Assembly (NCBI GenBank): GCA_950295325.1
Contig: OX485806.1
Location: forward strand, 51,085,169 to 51,149,168
DNA: 64,000 nucleotides
Origin: Polytrichum commune
Lineage: Eukaryota > Streptophyta > Polytrichopsida > Polytrichales > Polytrichaceae
Direction of reading: 5' to 3'
Positions 1 to 12,525 of this stretch are shown here, piece by piece; the stretch's first letter is position 1; the number at the start of each line of letters is the position of its first letter. A model generated the notes under the pieces. The model worked only from the letters and a program-made list of their open reading frames with translations. It was not told where the DNA came from and did not search any database. The translations under genes were made by a program, and so were the position numbers.

Positions 1-2025
1 TTCGGTGCACATGGGGAGCTGATGTGGAAGAGGGTGTAAAGGAAGTCATTCTTGGCAGAAAACCCTACAAAAGGAGTTTATTGGTGTTTGTGGTGATTAT
101 GTGTCACCTTATTTTTGAGATTTACCGTCACTAAGATGATGATAGACAACTTTTTACATGGGAGATAAGGTGTGTTGCACTTAAGCTTGAGGTGTGGGGC
201 CTCACACCACATCCCATGGAGTTCCATCAACATGTTTCACCAATATTAGCATGACCAAATTTTTGTTGGTAATTAAATGCATGGTGGGCAACAACTAAGG
301 TGACACTCAAATTTGAAAAACAAATTGGGTAGTGGATATTTTTTGCCATTTTTCTCACCATCCTTCTAGCTTTGCACTTCTAGATTGTTTTAAAATTTCA
401 TATCCAAAATGCCAATTGGGTATTTCATGTTGGTGCCTATCATGGCATGTCACCTACTTCACTGCAGTCGCCTTTAAAAAAATTTGCGAATAAACATTAA
501 AATTCCAAGATGATTGCACATTATTGGTCCATTTCTTGTATCAATTGTTCATCAATATTCACATGCATAGTCAATTTCTAATTTTGCAATAAACAAGTCA
601 AGCGATTGCTTATGAGCAATTGCCATGTCGATTGCCCACAACCCCATGGACATCGACAGGTAAGCCTAGGAGGGGTTACACCCAATCAATGCCCACCCTA
701 TGGGTATAAATGGACCCCATTTCCATTCTCACTCCACCTTCACTATGGTTTTTTTTATTGATTTTTAAGGATTTGTTGCCATAATGAAATCATCGTGAGT
801 TGGAGACCCACATTGTGGGTTTGGGATTATATTTTATTGCACCGCATCACCTCACATACAAATGATCTACGCTCTCTAAGGTTTTTTTTAGGAGTATAAA
901 ATTTGTTACATCTACGGAATTATAAATAATACTAGTTTGAGAGGGCGGGGAATTCAAAAAATAAAACTTGTGAAAAAACATTATGTGGTAAAATAAACTC
1001 ATTGGTAAAACTTATAAAACAAATATCATATATGTATTTATTGAATAATAAGATTACACTTATGTAGTGACTAAAACAAGGGTTTCTTGTTGTTTGGTAA
1101 AACTCTTGAATATGGGAAATAGTGATGGATTTCCCTAAAAATTCTTAAATTCCTTATTATTGTTCTAGATGTAAACATGGTTATTATTTTTTTATGCATT
1201 TGAGAAATTGAAACATAAGGAACTCCCATTTCATTAATTTATCAATCATCTTCATTGATTTCACATACCTCTGTATACACCTCTAATGCACTAAATATAT
1301 TCAACATGTATTTTTTCAAAGGAACACAAGGACTATAGAGATGAAACCAAACTTCCAAATGTACATCCTTTTTTGTACATGAATTTAAATATGACCTCAC
1401 TATCCCTTGTTTTGATTGATAACTAAAAATAATCTATCGAAAAACATCGAAAGATCTGCAAGTTGAACATTTTGAGAAATAATTCTTGATGATGTATCAA
1501 TGGTACATGATGTCACTACACCATTAGAGACATACCACCGTAATTCCAACATTTGTGGGTACTTATAGTAGTGACATTGATAAACCAACTTTCTCTATCA
1601 TCTTCACTGGTTGGTAGTTGTCACTGCTATAGTGAACTATTTTTGCAGACATCAAACATTTGATCATGTGTTGAATGCGTGATTTCCAATATTGGATTTT
1701 TAAATTGTTCATGATATCTACATATTCGTCGACATTCTTTACAAACTCTTGAAACGATGAACTATATGAAAAATACCAGAAAAATATGGGTTTTTTTTGT
1801 ATCCATGCAAACATTTATCTTACAACAAAAAATCTAGTGGTAGTTTGCATTTGCAATACTTGAATGGAATATACAACAAACCAAGTGAATAACATTTGAT
1901 ACGTGTGCAATAAAAAAACTGAAAGTCATAAGAAAATAAATTGAGGCAAAAAAACAAATGTCAATGAACATATTAAAGACTCAACAATGATATTCCTCAC
2001 CACGCTCATGAGGCATACATATAAA
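1..2025. other. Anonymous AT-rich DNA, no recognisable gene
   Basis: Only short open frames occur, with no family resemblance I can recognise on either strand. The segment at about 640-860 has the look of old LTR or leader sequence but has no partner repeat in the window. It ends where the left LTR of the copia element begins. Confidence 0.5.
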
Positions 2026-2286
2026 TGTAGAGGATAGAGCATTAGATTGCTCATAATTAATAAAAATATAATGAAAAAGGCACGAGAAAGAATAAGGCTA
2101 GAATAAGGTTATTATGCTTATCCAAAGAGGGATGAAACTTATCTCATATTGTTTGTATGAACCTATGAAATTTATAAAAAAAAAATGCAAAGCAAGGAGA
2201 GCATGAGATCATCTCACTCCAAGCATTGTTCATATGCCTTTGTATAGGTGTTTGTACTTGTGCAATCTTATTTCTTATTGATTCCA
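2026..2286 (+). repeat. 5' LTR of the copia element
   Basis: It matches 6105-6365 along its full length. It begins TG and ends CA as LTRs should. Immediately after it, at about 2289-2302, lies a GGTTATGGGCCCA-like string that could be a mutated initiator-tRNA primer binding site (usual form TGGTATCAGAGC). The exact right edge is uncertain by a few bases. Confidence 0.75.
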
Positions 2287-2439
2287 ATAGGTTATGGGCC
2301 CACTATGCAAGTGAAATGCTTAGATATTTGATTGCATCTGAATTTGCGGAGTGGATCTTCAAGAGTTGGCGTTTCAGAGCATTGGAGGTGTCTGAGGTCA
2401 CATTTTGTTGTTATAAATATCTCTTTGTTTTTGTTTTTG

Positions 2440-2895
2440 CTTGAATGTATGTTTGATGCAAGAGTATGTGATTTGAATTTCTTGAGTGTTGAAAGGTGTA
2501 TTTGAGAGGTTTGGAGGTGTTTAGATATTAAAGCATTTGAGTTGAATATTTTGAACGTTCAAGAGTTCATTTTAAAAGCTTTAAAGGTGTTTAGACTCCA
2601 ATAGTATATAAGTTGAAATACTTGAATTTGAGAAGTTTTTTTTGAAAATATAAGGCACATCTAAGTTAATAAGATCTTATTTAAATTATTTGAGTGTCCT
2701 TTGAAGTCTTTTGAACTGTAGAAATTTTTATTTGAATGACCTGAGAGTGTAAAACATTTGAGGTGAATGAAATCTTACTTAAGTGATTTGAATGTCTTTC
2801 AAACTTTCTTGAGGTGTAGAAAATCTTATTTGATAATTTAAAAGTATAAGGTATTTGAAGCAAATGAGATCTTATTTGAATAATTTGAATGTACA
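2440..2895 (+). repeat. Degenerate tandem repeats in the copia leader
   Basis: The stretch between the LTR and gag repeats the themes 'TTTGAGGTG', 'ATCTTATTTGA' and 'AATTTGAATG' at intervals of roughly 60-70 bp, with many substitutions. It reads as an eroded minisatellite in the untranslated leader. I see no coding function on either strand. Confidence 0.5.
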
Positions 2896-3130
2896 ATGGC
2901 ATCATTTGAGAGTGAGGCCGTTAGAATCATTGATAAATTCAATGGAGGGAAGTTCAACATTTAGAAGTTCAAAATGGAAATGTTGTTGGCACATTATTAG
3001 CTTTCATTTGATGGATAACCAATTTGCGCACATTAAAAGTTGTAAAGGACCCGCAGAGGCGTGCATGACTCGTTGCAATAATCAAAAAAATTCTTCAAGG
3101 ATAAAATCAACCAAATTTGTATAAAAAATG
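2896..3130 (+). pseudogene. Copia gag fragment (N-terminal part and a later piece)
   Basis: The ATG at 2896 opens a frame with the copia gag signature 'IDKFNGGKFNI', where a stop replaces the expected Trp, followed by 'KFKMEMLL'. After a frame change comes 'FAHIKSCKGPAEA', which matches a later gag block. The CCHC zinc knuckle and protease are missing, so an internal deletion has joined early gag to the GAG-pre-integrase region. The product would have been the capsid protein; this copy cannot make it. Confidence 0.7.
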
Positions 3131-4140
3131 TGCTTCACATGCCCAAATTGCATGCCAATTTGCTCTCGATGAGCAACCTTGTGTCAAATCGTCAAAAAAT
3201 CCAATTCAACCTAAATGAATGTATTGTCAAATCTTGCGATTGTGGCACGTGGACACAATTTTTATGAAATCAATGTTATGAAGGTGCACTGAGCAGTAGC
3301 GGCCAACTTGGTGCAATGTCAAACGGGAGATGGTATGCTCGAGCTTTGGCACCGCCGCCTTGGCCATTTGAATATAGAGAGTGTTCACACCCTCCAAAAC
3401 ATGGTAAGTGGTATGAAACTTGGCAATTTTTTTGGCCTACATCCTCGTTGTTTTGTGAGGCATGAATCAAAAACAACCATAAGGTTGCGTTTTCGAACAA
3501 AGGGGAAGGTGAGCGACCAAGACTTTGAAAATTGTGCACTCCAGTGTGTGTGGTTCCATGAGGACTACATCCATTGGTGGTGCAAGGTATTATTATAACC
3601 TTCATTGATGTTTATTCAAAGAAAGTGTGGTTGTATATGTTGAAATCCAAAGGGGATTGGTTTAAGAAGCTCAAAGAGTTCAAGGCACTTGTAGAAACGC
3701 AATCGAAGTACAATCAAAACATTTTGGTCAGACAATGATGAGGAGTGCATTTCCAAAGCATTCAAGCATTTTTGGAAAGATCATAAAATCGAGAAGCAAA
3801 CGTCTATCCCGTATACACTTCAACAAAATGGAGTGGCGGAGTGTGAGAATCAACCATCGTGAAGATGACAAGAAAAATGCTTCATAATCAAGATATGTAA
3901 AAATCATTTTGGGCGGACGCTGTGGCTAATGCAGTTTACACACAAAACCGTTGTCCAACAATGACATTAGATTCCATTATGCCTGAGGAAGCATGGAGCG
4001 GAAGGTGGCCTTGCATTGCATACATTCGTGTGTTTGGGTGCGTTGCGTATGCAATGGTGCCAGATTAAAAAATGAATAAGCTTGATGCAAATGGCAGTAA
4101 TTGTTTGTGTTTAAATTATTGTGAGGAAACTAAGTCCTAG
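3131..4140 (+). pseudogene. Copia pol: GAG-pre-integrase and integrase, broken
   Basis: Around 3335-3415 the frame reads 'LELWHRRLGHLNIESVHTLQNMVSGM', the GAG-pre-integrase block with its conserved His pair. From about 3598 it continues as integrase core ('ITFIDVYSKKVWLYML'), then at about 3810-4065 comes the 'QNGVAE' and 'SFWADAVANAVYTQNRCPT' region and the 'VFGCVAYAMVPD' block. There are several frameshifts and stops (for example near 3737 and 3860), and the second catalytic Asp region is scrambled. Integrase would insert the cDNA copy; this one is dead. Confidence 0.8.
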
Positions 4141-4179
4141 AGGTTAGTGTGTAAAACCAAAAAATTATAAAAAATAAAG

Positions 4180-5640
4180 ATGTGATATACATGGAGGATG
4201 ACATAAGCATTGAAAATGCTTTGGAAATGCGTCAAAGTAGGAAAAATGAAGGCCTTATGTCGGTTGTTGTGGATGAATCTTCCAAATTATCTTTGTGTGA
4301 TGATGGTGAGGAGCATAAAGAGCAAGCAAAAGATCTTTTGGTTGTAATTGAAGAGGCAATTAAAATTCCCGTTGAGAATGATGGCCACGTTGAGAGATTC
4401 CGCTAGGATGGAAGATATTCTAACAGGGAGCAACGTCCACCCGAAGAGTGGAGGAATAATCACATTCTACCCCAACATGGTGAATAACGGGCCAATGTGG
4501 CATTCATGGATAATCCTTTATATTTGTATGAAGCGTTGAGATCCAAAGATGTGAGCAAGTGGGAGGCCGCTCATGGCCAACAGTACTTGAGAATTGACAA
4601 ACCTTTGAAAAGATCGTAAGAGTGTAAAATGCAAATGGGTGTTTTGCGCCAAGAATGATGTACTGGATGAAATTGTTAGTTATAAGGCACGGTTAATAGC
4701 ACGGTATTTTGAAGTGGCCATAGTGGATTTTATCGAGACTTTTGCTCCTGTGGCCAATTTTTTCACAATAAGATGCATTCTTTTATTAGGATCGGCCATG
4801 GATTTGAAGATCCACCAAATGAATGTAAAAACTGCGATTTTGAATGGAATATTGGAGGTGGGAATTTATATGGTCAACCGGAGGGCTTTGTACAAGAGGG
4901 GAAATAAGATCATAAAAATTCAAGGAAACTCATGTACGGGTTCAAGCAATCACCAAGGGCGTGGTACCACTGTATCGACTCGTTTGTCATTAACGAGGGC
5001 TTTTGTAGGAGTCAAACGGATCATTTATTGTATGTTAAACAAACAGGTGAGTATTTTTTGGTGGAAATCCTCTACGTGGATGTGATTTGAATATATTGGT
5101 AAGCAATGTAACCCAATTTAAGTGGTTCAAACTGGAGCTCGAGAAACAATTTGAGATGAGAGATCTTGAAGAATTGTATTATTGCCTAAGAGTAGAATTT
5201 GAGAGGAATAAAGAATCTTGTACCATCATCTTGAACCAAAGAAACTACATCAAAGAGATCCTCAAGCGTTTTAGCATGGAAGAATGCAAACCAGTCTGAA
5301 CTATATTCAATGTGAATTCAAAATTGTTAAACTTTTTGGATGAAGAATTTTTAAGTGTGCAAAGGGAAATGAAAGATGTTCCATATAAGGTCGGAATAGG
5401 ATCTCTCATATATGCAATGGTGGCCACAAGGGCCAATATGGCATTTGTGGTGACTACGGTGAGCCAATTCATATCAAAGGCCGGTCCACCGCATTGGATG
5501 GCCGTGAAATGTATCATGAGGTATTTAAAGGATATTTTGGATTTGAAATTATGCCTCGAAGGCAAAGCTATTTTCTTGAAAGGATTTTGCAATGCAGATT
5601 GGGCGGGAGATGTAAACAACTGGCGATTTTAGTTTTGTTT
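4180..5640 (+). pseudogene. Copia pol: linker and reverse transcriptase, broken
   Basis: 4182-4406 is the acidic, low-conservation linker that precedes copia RT. RT begins near 4625 ('CKWVFCAKND'), continues through 'FIETFAPVANFFTIRCIL' and 'MDLKIHQMNVKTAILNG' (the motif-A Asp is changed to Asn in 'MNVKTA'), and the thumb/connection follows at 5087-5630 ('LYYCLRVEFERNKE', 'YAMVATRANMAFVVTTVSQF'). The YVDD-containing stretch near 5075 is frameshifted: one frame reads 'ILYVDVI' and the next continues after it. The loss of the first catalytic Asp and the shifts make it inactive. Confidence 0.8.
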
Positions 5641-6092
5641 GTTAGTGAAACTAGGTACTTGAGTTGTAGTAACACACTATCATAATTTACACGACATATG
5701 TGTTTTTTTGTTGGCATTGGAGTCATTTCATGGAAATACAAGTAACAACCAACCATTGCATTATTTACGACGGAGGCGGAGTACATGGCTACTAACCATT
5801 GTACTAAGGAAACGGTTTAGATTAGGCAACTTTTGGTGGATGTGAGATTTGTCCAAGAAGGACCGACATCCATCATGCGTGATAATCAAGGATGTATAGC
5901 ACTTGCAAAGAATCCCACACACCATTCTCGCACCAAAAATATTGATGTACAACATCACTTCATTAGAAGATAACTAAAAATCCAAGAGATATGTTTGAAG
6001 TATTATCCAACGGATGCGCTAACCAAACCACTTGCAAAAGATAGGTATCAAACATCAACAAAGGCAATGGGTTTGGAAACCTTTGACTACTC
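5641..6092 (+). pseudogene. Copia RNase H domain, broken
   Basis: The frame reads a 'GVISWKYK' block (about 5715), 'TTEAEYMAT' (about 5768), 'DNQGCIALAKNPTHHSRTKNIDVQHHFI' (about 5880-5965) and 'ALTKPLAKDRYQ' (about 6015). These are the conserved copia RNase H blocks, including the Glu of 'TEAEY' and the Asp of 'DNQG'. Stops interrupt it after 'YK' and after 'KETV', and a short deletion removes the usual Asp-Met-Ile segment before 'LTKPLAKD'. The frame then runs into the purine tract of the 3' LTR. Confidence 0.75.
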
Positions 6093-6094
6093 GC

Positions 6095-6104
6095 AAAGTG
6101 GGAG
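6095..6104 (+). promoter_or_regulatory. Polypurine tract of the copia element
   Basis: AAAGTGGGAG lies directly against the TG that opens the 3' LTR at 6105. This is the usual place and composition of the primer for plus-strand DNA synthesis in plant copia elements. Confidence 0.75.
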
Positions 6105-6365
6105 TGTAGAGGATAGAACATTAGATTTCTCATAGTCAATAAAAATGTAATGAAAGAGACATGAAAAAAAAGATTAATATAACGCTAGCATGCGAGTATG
6201 AAGAGGGATAAAACTTATCCCATATTTTTTGTATGAACCAATGAAAAGAATTAAAGCAATAAAAAGCAAAGCAAGATGAACATGAGATCATTTCACTCCA
6301 AACATTGTTCATATGTCTTTGTATAGGTGTGTATGTTTGTGCAATCTTATCTCCTATTGATTCCA
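6105..6365 (+). repeat. 3' LTR of the copia element
   Basis: Same length (261 bp) and same ends as the 5' LTR at 2026-2286, with scattered substitutions. Sequence just beyond it (about 6428-6446, CAGTATCTAGTAGGGGCTC) loosely resembles a primer binding site, which would be odd downstream of a 3' LTR. The true LTR edge may therefore lie further right, with the 5' copy shortened. Confidence 0.75.
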
Positions 6366-9300
6366 ATTGTAATTTAATTTGAATAATCAAATAATTCCAT
6401 AATTTATCTATTCTCCGCATTTATCCAGTATCTAGTAGGGGCTCATTTTCTACGTTCCAACATTGTCATTTAAGGTAATGGTTATAAATTCACATGGATA
6501 GAATATATGTTTTATGGATTTTGGTGCAAATAACAATTATGCATTGTAAACAACCAAACAAAGGAGGGATTTTTTTGTAAATTTAAAAATATATATATAT
6601 ATATTTTCAAGGGACTATAAAAATTGTAAGACTTATGGCAAAATAACACTTAAAGAGGGAACACTCAGATAGGGTAAACTCTACATACATTCTCCATTCC
6701 ACAATATTATGGTTGGTTTAATTTATTGATTATATAGGATACATTTTGAAACACTATCAGGATGTGTAAAATGTAAACACTTATATTTAAAGTGTTTTGC
6801 ATCATAGTATTTTCTTGCGTCAATTTCAATGTAAACATCATTGTAAAGAAAAAAAGGTGGTAATGCTAATTTTGGAGTTGCTAATATATTACATAAAGAG
6901 AATTTAAAGAAAAAATTATAGTTTGTTTAACGACAACACAACAGATGAAGAGAATATACATTGGAACCTCCACATGGCAAGAATTGGCTTTGGGGGAATT
7001 CCATGAAGGATCCCAAGGATGATCAACATTTGTTTCCAAGTTTTATGTGGGCTGGAAAAACTCTTAAACTGACAATCTACAAAAATCTCAGATCCAAACT
7101 AGTGTTGAAGTATGCATTTCAAAGAACATGTATCCTCCTACCATCAAGTTTTGGTTGATGATCAATTTGTCCAACAAGGGCTATACATTGTGGTGGAATA
7201 TGGGTCATTTGCCAAAAAATGCATATTCGAGATACACCACATCACCCAGATGCCAACATTTTGATTATGGATCCAATTGAATGGTATCTCTAAGACCAAA
7301 ATTTAAGGCTCCGGCTCAAAACATGAAGTTGGTATGGGCTTTGTTATGGATCATGGACAAACACAAGTTGAATTTACAACACTTAAATCTTTCCATAGAA
7401 AACATTATGCTCTTTTGGGAACATGCCACAAACCTTAAGTTTGGAGTGTGCAATTGGGGGTGCGCAACAAATTTGGATGACAATATGTAATCATTGTGGC
7501 ATGCAAAAAGAAAAGAAAAGAAAACATAATTGAAGAAATAAATGCTTTGAGTGGCACTCAAGCATTTTTACATCCATAGTAAAAGGCATAAAGATCCAAA
7601 GGAAACAAATAAACAAAGTGTTATATGGCTATTGCATTCCACAACAATTTTGCAATGATGACCTAACATTTTTTTTGATGAAAGTCATAAAAATTGGGAC
7701 CTTACATTTGTTTTTTTCTGCAACAAAATCAGGTTTGATTTAACAAATCCTCGAATGTAAATGAATAAAACCATAGACTGTTAAAGATCCAAGATCAAGA
7801 ATACTATAAGGATGTTTGGTAGTTTTGGCTATTATTTGATGTTTAGTGATGTATAAACGGCTATTAGTTTTGGCTTCATCATGAGAATTCCAGAGTATGC
7901 ATGTATGAATGAAATATACATTTGTGTATAATTTTGATATATTTATACTATATTTGTCTCTTTTTCATTTCACCTTCTATAAACCCATATATCCCATCTA
8001 CATATGGAGTCAACTATTAAAAATAAACAATCAACTAGTGTGTCATATGCTCAAATAAATTATGGACTCCCTAATCAACTACTAATGAATGTAGTGAAAT
8101 AGGGAGCCGATTGATTATGTGGTGATGACTAAAGAATGTCAATTGTAGCCTCTAGTGCTCTTATAAGCAATTTACCAAAATGTTGACTCTTCCCATAAGC
8201 TATTAACTTTGTGGTGGTGTTATTTAAACAACATCATGTTGTAAAAACATTTGCTATCATAGTAGCATTGCAAAGTGTTAAGCCTAGACATCATGAGATG
8301 TGATGCCTAGAGGCCGTGGTTTGTCCATTTGCACTACACTACAACAATAACGTTTTTACAAACACTTGATAAAATCTTAATGTCTTAAACCAAAATTCAA
8401 GAGGATTGAATTTTGTTGAGCTTCAAATGTCAAAAACCAAATTACATGAACCAAATTTCTCATACTATATATACTTAAGGATTTCCACAAAACTCAAGAA
8501 TCAGTTGGTCAAAGAAATTTCACATGTACATGTGCATGAGATGTTAAAATAATTAATTTTTAATAATTGTAAGAATCTAAAAAAAATTGTATACATAGTG
8601 AATAGATGTTGGATGTTGAATATTATTTGCAAATTTGAGCATATTATATTGATATTTTTTGCTCTACAAGGCATTCTTTGAAGTCTAGGATAGTTCTAGC
8701 TGCAAAGTTGTATTTCATTTTTCACCAATGGAGGTTGTGGTTGAAACATGGGTATTACACTATGTAGGGTAATTCAATAGAGATCGTTGAGGCCCGTCAT
8801 TTTGGTAATCAACAATGTTTCATTGACATTCAAGTGTCTTTTCATTTTGATGTGTTCATTACATCCCACTTTTGCGATAGGTATGCCCATGTCCCAGTCC
8901 GATGCATCTCATTGAATTGAACTCTTGTGAATTTATTTTTTCAAGATTGAGGGTCTGCATGGGAATGACAAAACCTATGATTTTCATCTATTTTTGAATA
9001 CAAAAAACACCCTTAATCGTCTTCTTGATGTATAATATGTTGGTAATGGACCAAAGTTTAATAAACCACATAATAAAATGGGAAACTTATGGGCCAAACT
9101 ACACCCACTTAAAATTTGTGAAACACTATGTGACCTTGGGGACTACTTGGAGATTTCAACAAATGTAGAGGTGGTGTTGGCTCAGGATGAGGGTCGTACA
9201 GAGGCCCAACGACTTCTATGACATGGCACCTTCCGGACATGCTAAAGCAAATCTTAAATTTTGATTCTACATGCCACGGGGGCGAGAAACAACAAATGAA

Positions 9301-11311
9301 AAATCTATGAAAAATAAATCCACGTCCAAACTTATATTTTAAAAAGATGGTGATTCTAAGGTTAACATGCATACGCAACAACATGCAATGTTTCTTGAGG
9401 AAGAAAATCATATGATGATTTCTAGCTAGGTGCAGTTCAAATCATAACCCTTTGATGATGGACAAAATATTGGGATGGTCGTTGAAGGTGAGGTGTGAGA
9501 TGTTGTTGCAAATATGCTAAACACTTATGAGGAGCAGGAGACAACTGTGGCAACCCCCTTCCCACCCTTAGCATCAAAGTAGTTGTAGAATTTGGTGGCC
9601 ATTTCATTTACAAGTCTACATTGGTATCCCAATGGAATGGAAACCTGTTTTTCTCATAAGACAAACTTACCAGGGTCAAACATTCCATGTACAATCATGA
9701 CAACTATCTTAATGCTGGTGCATTTTCAAGTATTTGCATTTTAGGTATTGGATCAGATTGTGGGGTAAACTTTATCCAACGTAGTACAACTACATTTTGT
9801 CTACTGTAAAGTCAACATTGAAGAGGAAAAAAAGGCAAAACCAAAATCATCAAAGGTTGGGATGCCTATTACATCCTCCAAAGAATTGAGTATGGATTTT
9901 GGTGGATAAGACAAATTCAGTCTATGAGGAAACTTCATGAAAAACAATGGGGCCTCCTTTGGCAGCCAATGGACCTCATGAACCTCAAAGAAACATAAAG
10001 AAAAACTAAATTCTAGCAGATGTGACCTTCAAGTTTTGCTACAATATTTTAGGCAATTCACGGGTCATTTGATATTCAAATATAATCATATGGACACAAC
10101 GTGAATTAAAGTAGATACCATAACATCCATAGTCACTTTAGAATATAACTCCACAACTATTGAATACACCTTAGATTCTAATAACGATGATGCACTCAAT
10201 GAAATTGTGAGTTCAAAGAACTATAATGTCTAGGGTTTAGGATTTAAAAATTAGAGTTTAAATTCTTTTTTTTCTTGTTATATATTCTATATTATTATTT
10301 TCCAAAAAAAATGGGGTCCGTACATTACATTCTTGTTACACTTCAAGTTATAATCTCGTGCACCTCTCCATGTAGAGTGCCTGCCACACCATGGGCACAA
10401 ACAAAACCCTAGAGTGACAACCATGACATGTGGCACCAATGGTGAGAGGGCCCAAGTGATTCTAGTGTGGGTGAGGACCACGGGCGCTGGGAACGCCTCC
10501 CACTGAAAGAGACAATGAGTCACAAGGATAAGGCCATGGGCAATGAATAGCTTATGGCATTCCGTTTCTAGAATGCTCAAGAATATCTCAATTAAAAGGT
10601 GTGAGGTAGGAAATATGGCAATCTGAGTGGGGCGATGTCTCGAGACAACGCCATGAGACAACAATTACCTGGAAGTGGTGCCTACGACTGCCTAGGTTTG
10701 AACAACCATAACTTCCTCAGTGCATGGTTGAATGGGGCAAGTAAGGGGTCCATTGGAATCTACGCAAAGAGTAGATGTTGATAAAGTTGTTGCATTAGAG
10801 ATCACATAAAGAAGTTATGATGGTGTGAAGCTTCTAGCCCCAACGTCTAAGGGAAAATGTCTACTTGGCCTCAACCATTGGGAGAAAGATAAATGGCTTC
10901 TGATAGTGGGGTGGGGGTCTTGCACAAAGTCCTAAAGGTTTATTTGGGTGAATATGGATCGCCAAAGCATATTTGGCAACAATGCCTCAGATTGTTGTAG
11001 TGTTGTTTTAGCAACACGATCATCAATTAAAGAGTGGACTTACATAGATGGAAGTCCACATCTAACCATTGGCTTCCAATTAAGGAAAAAATCTCGAATG
11101 CATGTAAGAGGGTTTGGTGACCAAGCCATGAGCTTGGAGGTCCATAATATGGATAGCTGATCATGCACCTGTGTGGGATGTGCAAGTTAACGCTCGTGAC
11201 ATTTGCTAAAGTAGGAAAATGGTCAAGATAAGTTATAGGGTAGTTTCAAGGGTTGCGACATATAATATCAGAATAGGGTTCTAGTCTTTGAGCTAGCAAA
11301 TTAAAGAAAAG
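6366..11311. other. Long gene-poor stretch without recognisable features
   Basis: Five kilobases of AT-rich sequence with only short open frames. Pieces at 6961-7158, 9109-9411 and 10287-10664 are open but show no family motif, repeat or codon pattern I can support. A 10-bp AT alternation lies at about 6590-6604. At 11261-11274 the string TATAATATCAGAAT could be the worn primer site of the gypsy element that follows, which would put the end of its 5' LTR near 11260. I could not find the rest of that LTR. Confidence 0.4.
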
Positions 11312-12480
11312 ATGGCCATCAAACGTGCGAGTGAAAATGGTGAGCTCGGGGCTTCCAAAAAGTTGTGACGCTCAAAACAAAACAAAGATCATGTCCAAAA
11401 GGATTCTGACCCCGCTATTGAGTCTAATGACAATGGTGGGGATGATGGTCCAACGAGTGAGGAAATTAAGGAGTCATTTGAAATGGGTCTCAAAAAACTC
11501 AAAGAGAATTTGGGGGCTAGGTTTCCAAATGCACCTGAGAGCTTGGAAGGTGGTGATGTGGGATTGAAATTCCAACTCTAAATGCTTGACTTCATGGACT
11601 TTGTGAATCTAGAATTTAAGCAAGGCAAGGATGAGAGGGCCTGACAAGACAAAATAATCGAGTTCTTCAGGATGCAAGGTGCTAGGCCTTCTTCTTCAAC
11701 AAAGAAATTGGCCAAGGTAAGCATGTCAAGTACCTTCTCAGAACTTGGCAAGGTAAGAAATGTGAAAAAATTCTTATTGGAAATGAACAACTACTATGAT
11801 GTTGAAAGGCTCGGGAAAGATGACAAAGTCTCTATAGTTCTATCCTTTCTAAAAGACCATGTGTTTTAATGGTAGATTTGTAAGAGAAAAAAAACTGAGG
11901 TAGTAAACGACTTAATTTGGTTTGGCATCAAAAGGTTTATTGTTGATAGGTTAATGCCGGAGTATCAAAAATTGCGGGAGTGAATGAACTTGGTGCAAAT
12001 AAGATACACTTGGTCTCTTAAGACCTGTGTGCACGTTTTTAATGCCCAAATGAATCCTACACCTAAAATGGATGAATTTGCTAAAAAATGCCTTTTTTAG
12101 ATGGATTACAAATATGGGTGGTGGATGCTTTGTTCAAATTCCCAAAGCTTCCCGAGAATGTGCCGGAAATCATCAAGGAGGGGAGAAAATTAAGATTGAT
12201 GGCCCCTACAAAAATTGGCTGGCCCATCACAACAAAGTGGTTTGATCCGGAATATATCTCAAGGCAAGGGGCGACCAAATCAATACAAAGGATAAACCAA
12301 TACAAAGGATAAATACAACTTCCAACAAGTATGGCTACAAAGGATAAACCAATACAAAGGATAAATACAAATGGCTACAAAGGATGAAAACTACCCAATA
12401 TTAGAAACAAAGAAGGTGCCATAAAGGACAAACGTTGCCACAAATGTGACAAGTTTGGCCACTTTCAAGTGGCAAGTTCC
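11312..12480 (+). pseudogene. Gypsy gag polyprotein, broken
   Basis: The frame from ATG 11312 runs with stops through an acidic N-terminal region, an 'EMGLKKLKENLGARFP' segment, the 'STFSELGKVRNVKKFLLEMNNYYDVE' capsid-like block (about 11720-11805) and 'DKVSIVLSFLKDHVF' (about 11822-11868). Further capsid-like blocks follow in other frames to about 12150. A zinc knuckle lies at 12436-12477 (CHKCDKFGHFQVAS), in which the last Cys of the CCHC pattern has become Ser. Gag would form the particle and bind RNA. At least four stops or shifts make this copy non-functional. Confidence 0.7.
12281..12386 (+). repeat. Short tandem repeats between gag capsid and zinc knuckle
   Basis: The string CCAATACAAAGGATAAA recurs several times, and a ~47-bp block containing it together with 'TATGGCTACAAAGGAT' is duplicated. 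It lies in the unstructured basic linker before the zinc knuckle, where replication slippage would be tolerated. Confidence 0.7.
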
Positions 12481-12525
12481 GACAACAAGGTAAGTGTCAA
12501 GAAAACAACATTAAGATGGCGAATT

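Larger units (their letters stand above)
2026..6365 (+). mobile_element. Decayed Ty1/copia LTR retrotransposon with both LTRs
   Basis: The element is delimited by two homologous 261-bp direct repeats (2026-2286 and 6105-6365), each starting TGTAGAGGATAG and ending ATTGATTCCA. Between them the order is gag, GAG-pre-integrase, integrase, RT and RNase H, which is the copia order. The total length of 4,340 bp is close to the usual 4.5-5 kb, but gag is shortened and the pol frame is broken by many stops and shifts. By eye the two LTRs agree at roughly four positions in five, so the insertion is old. I see no clear 5-bp target duplication (ATAAA on the left, ATTGT on the right), so the outer ends may have decayed or recombined. 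Confidence 0.85.

Noticed and set aside
10287-10664. 125-codon minus-strand frame as a gene
   Set aside because: No recognisable domain and no splice or promoter context; length is possible by chance in this region.
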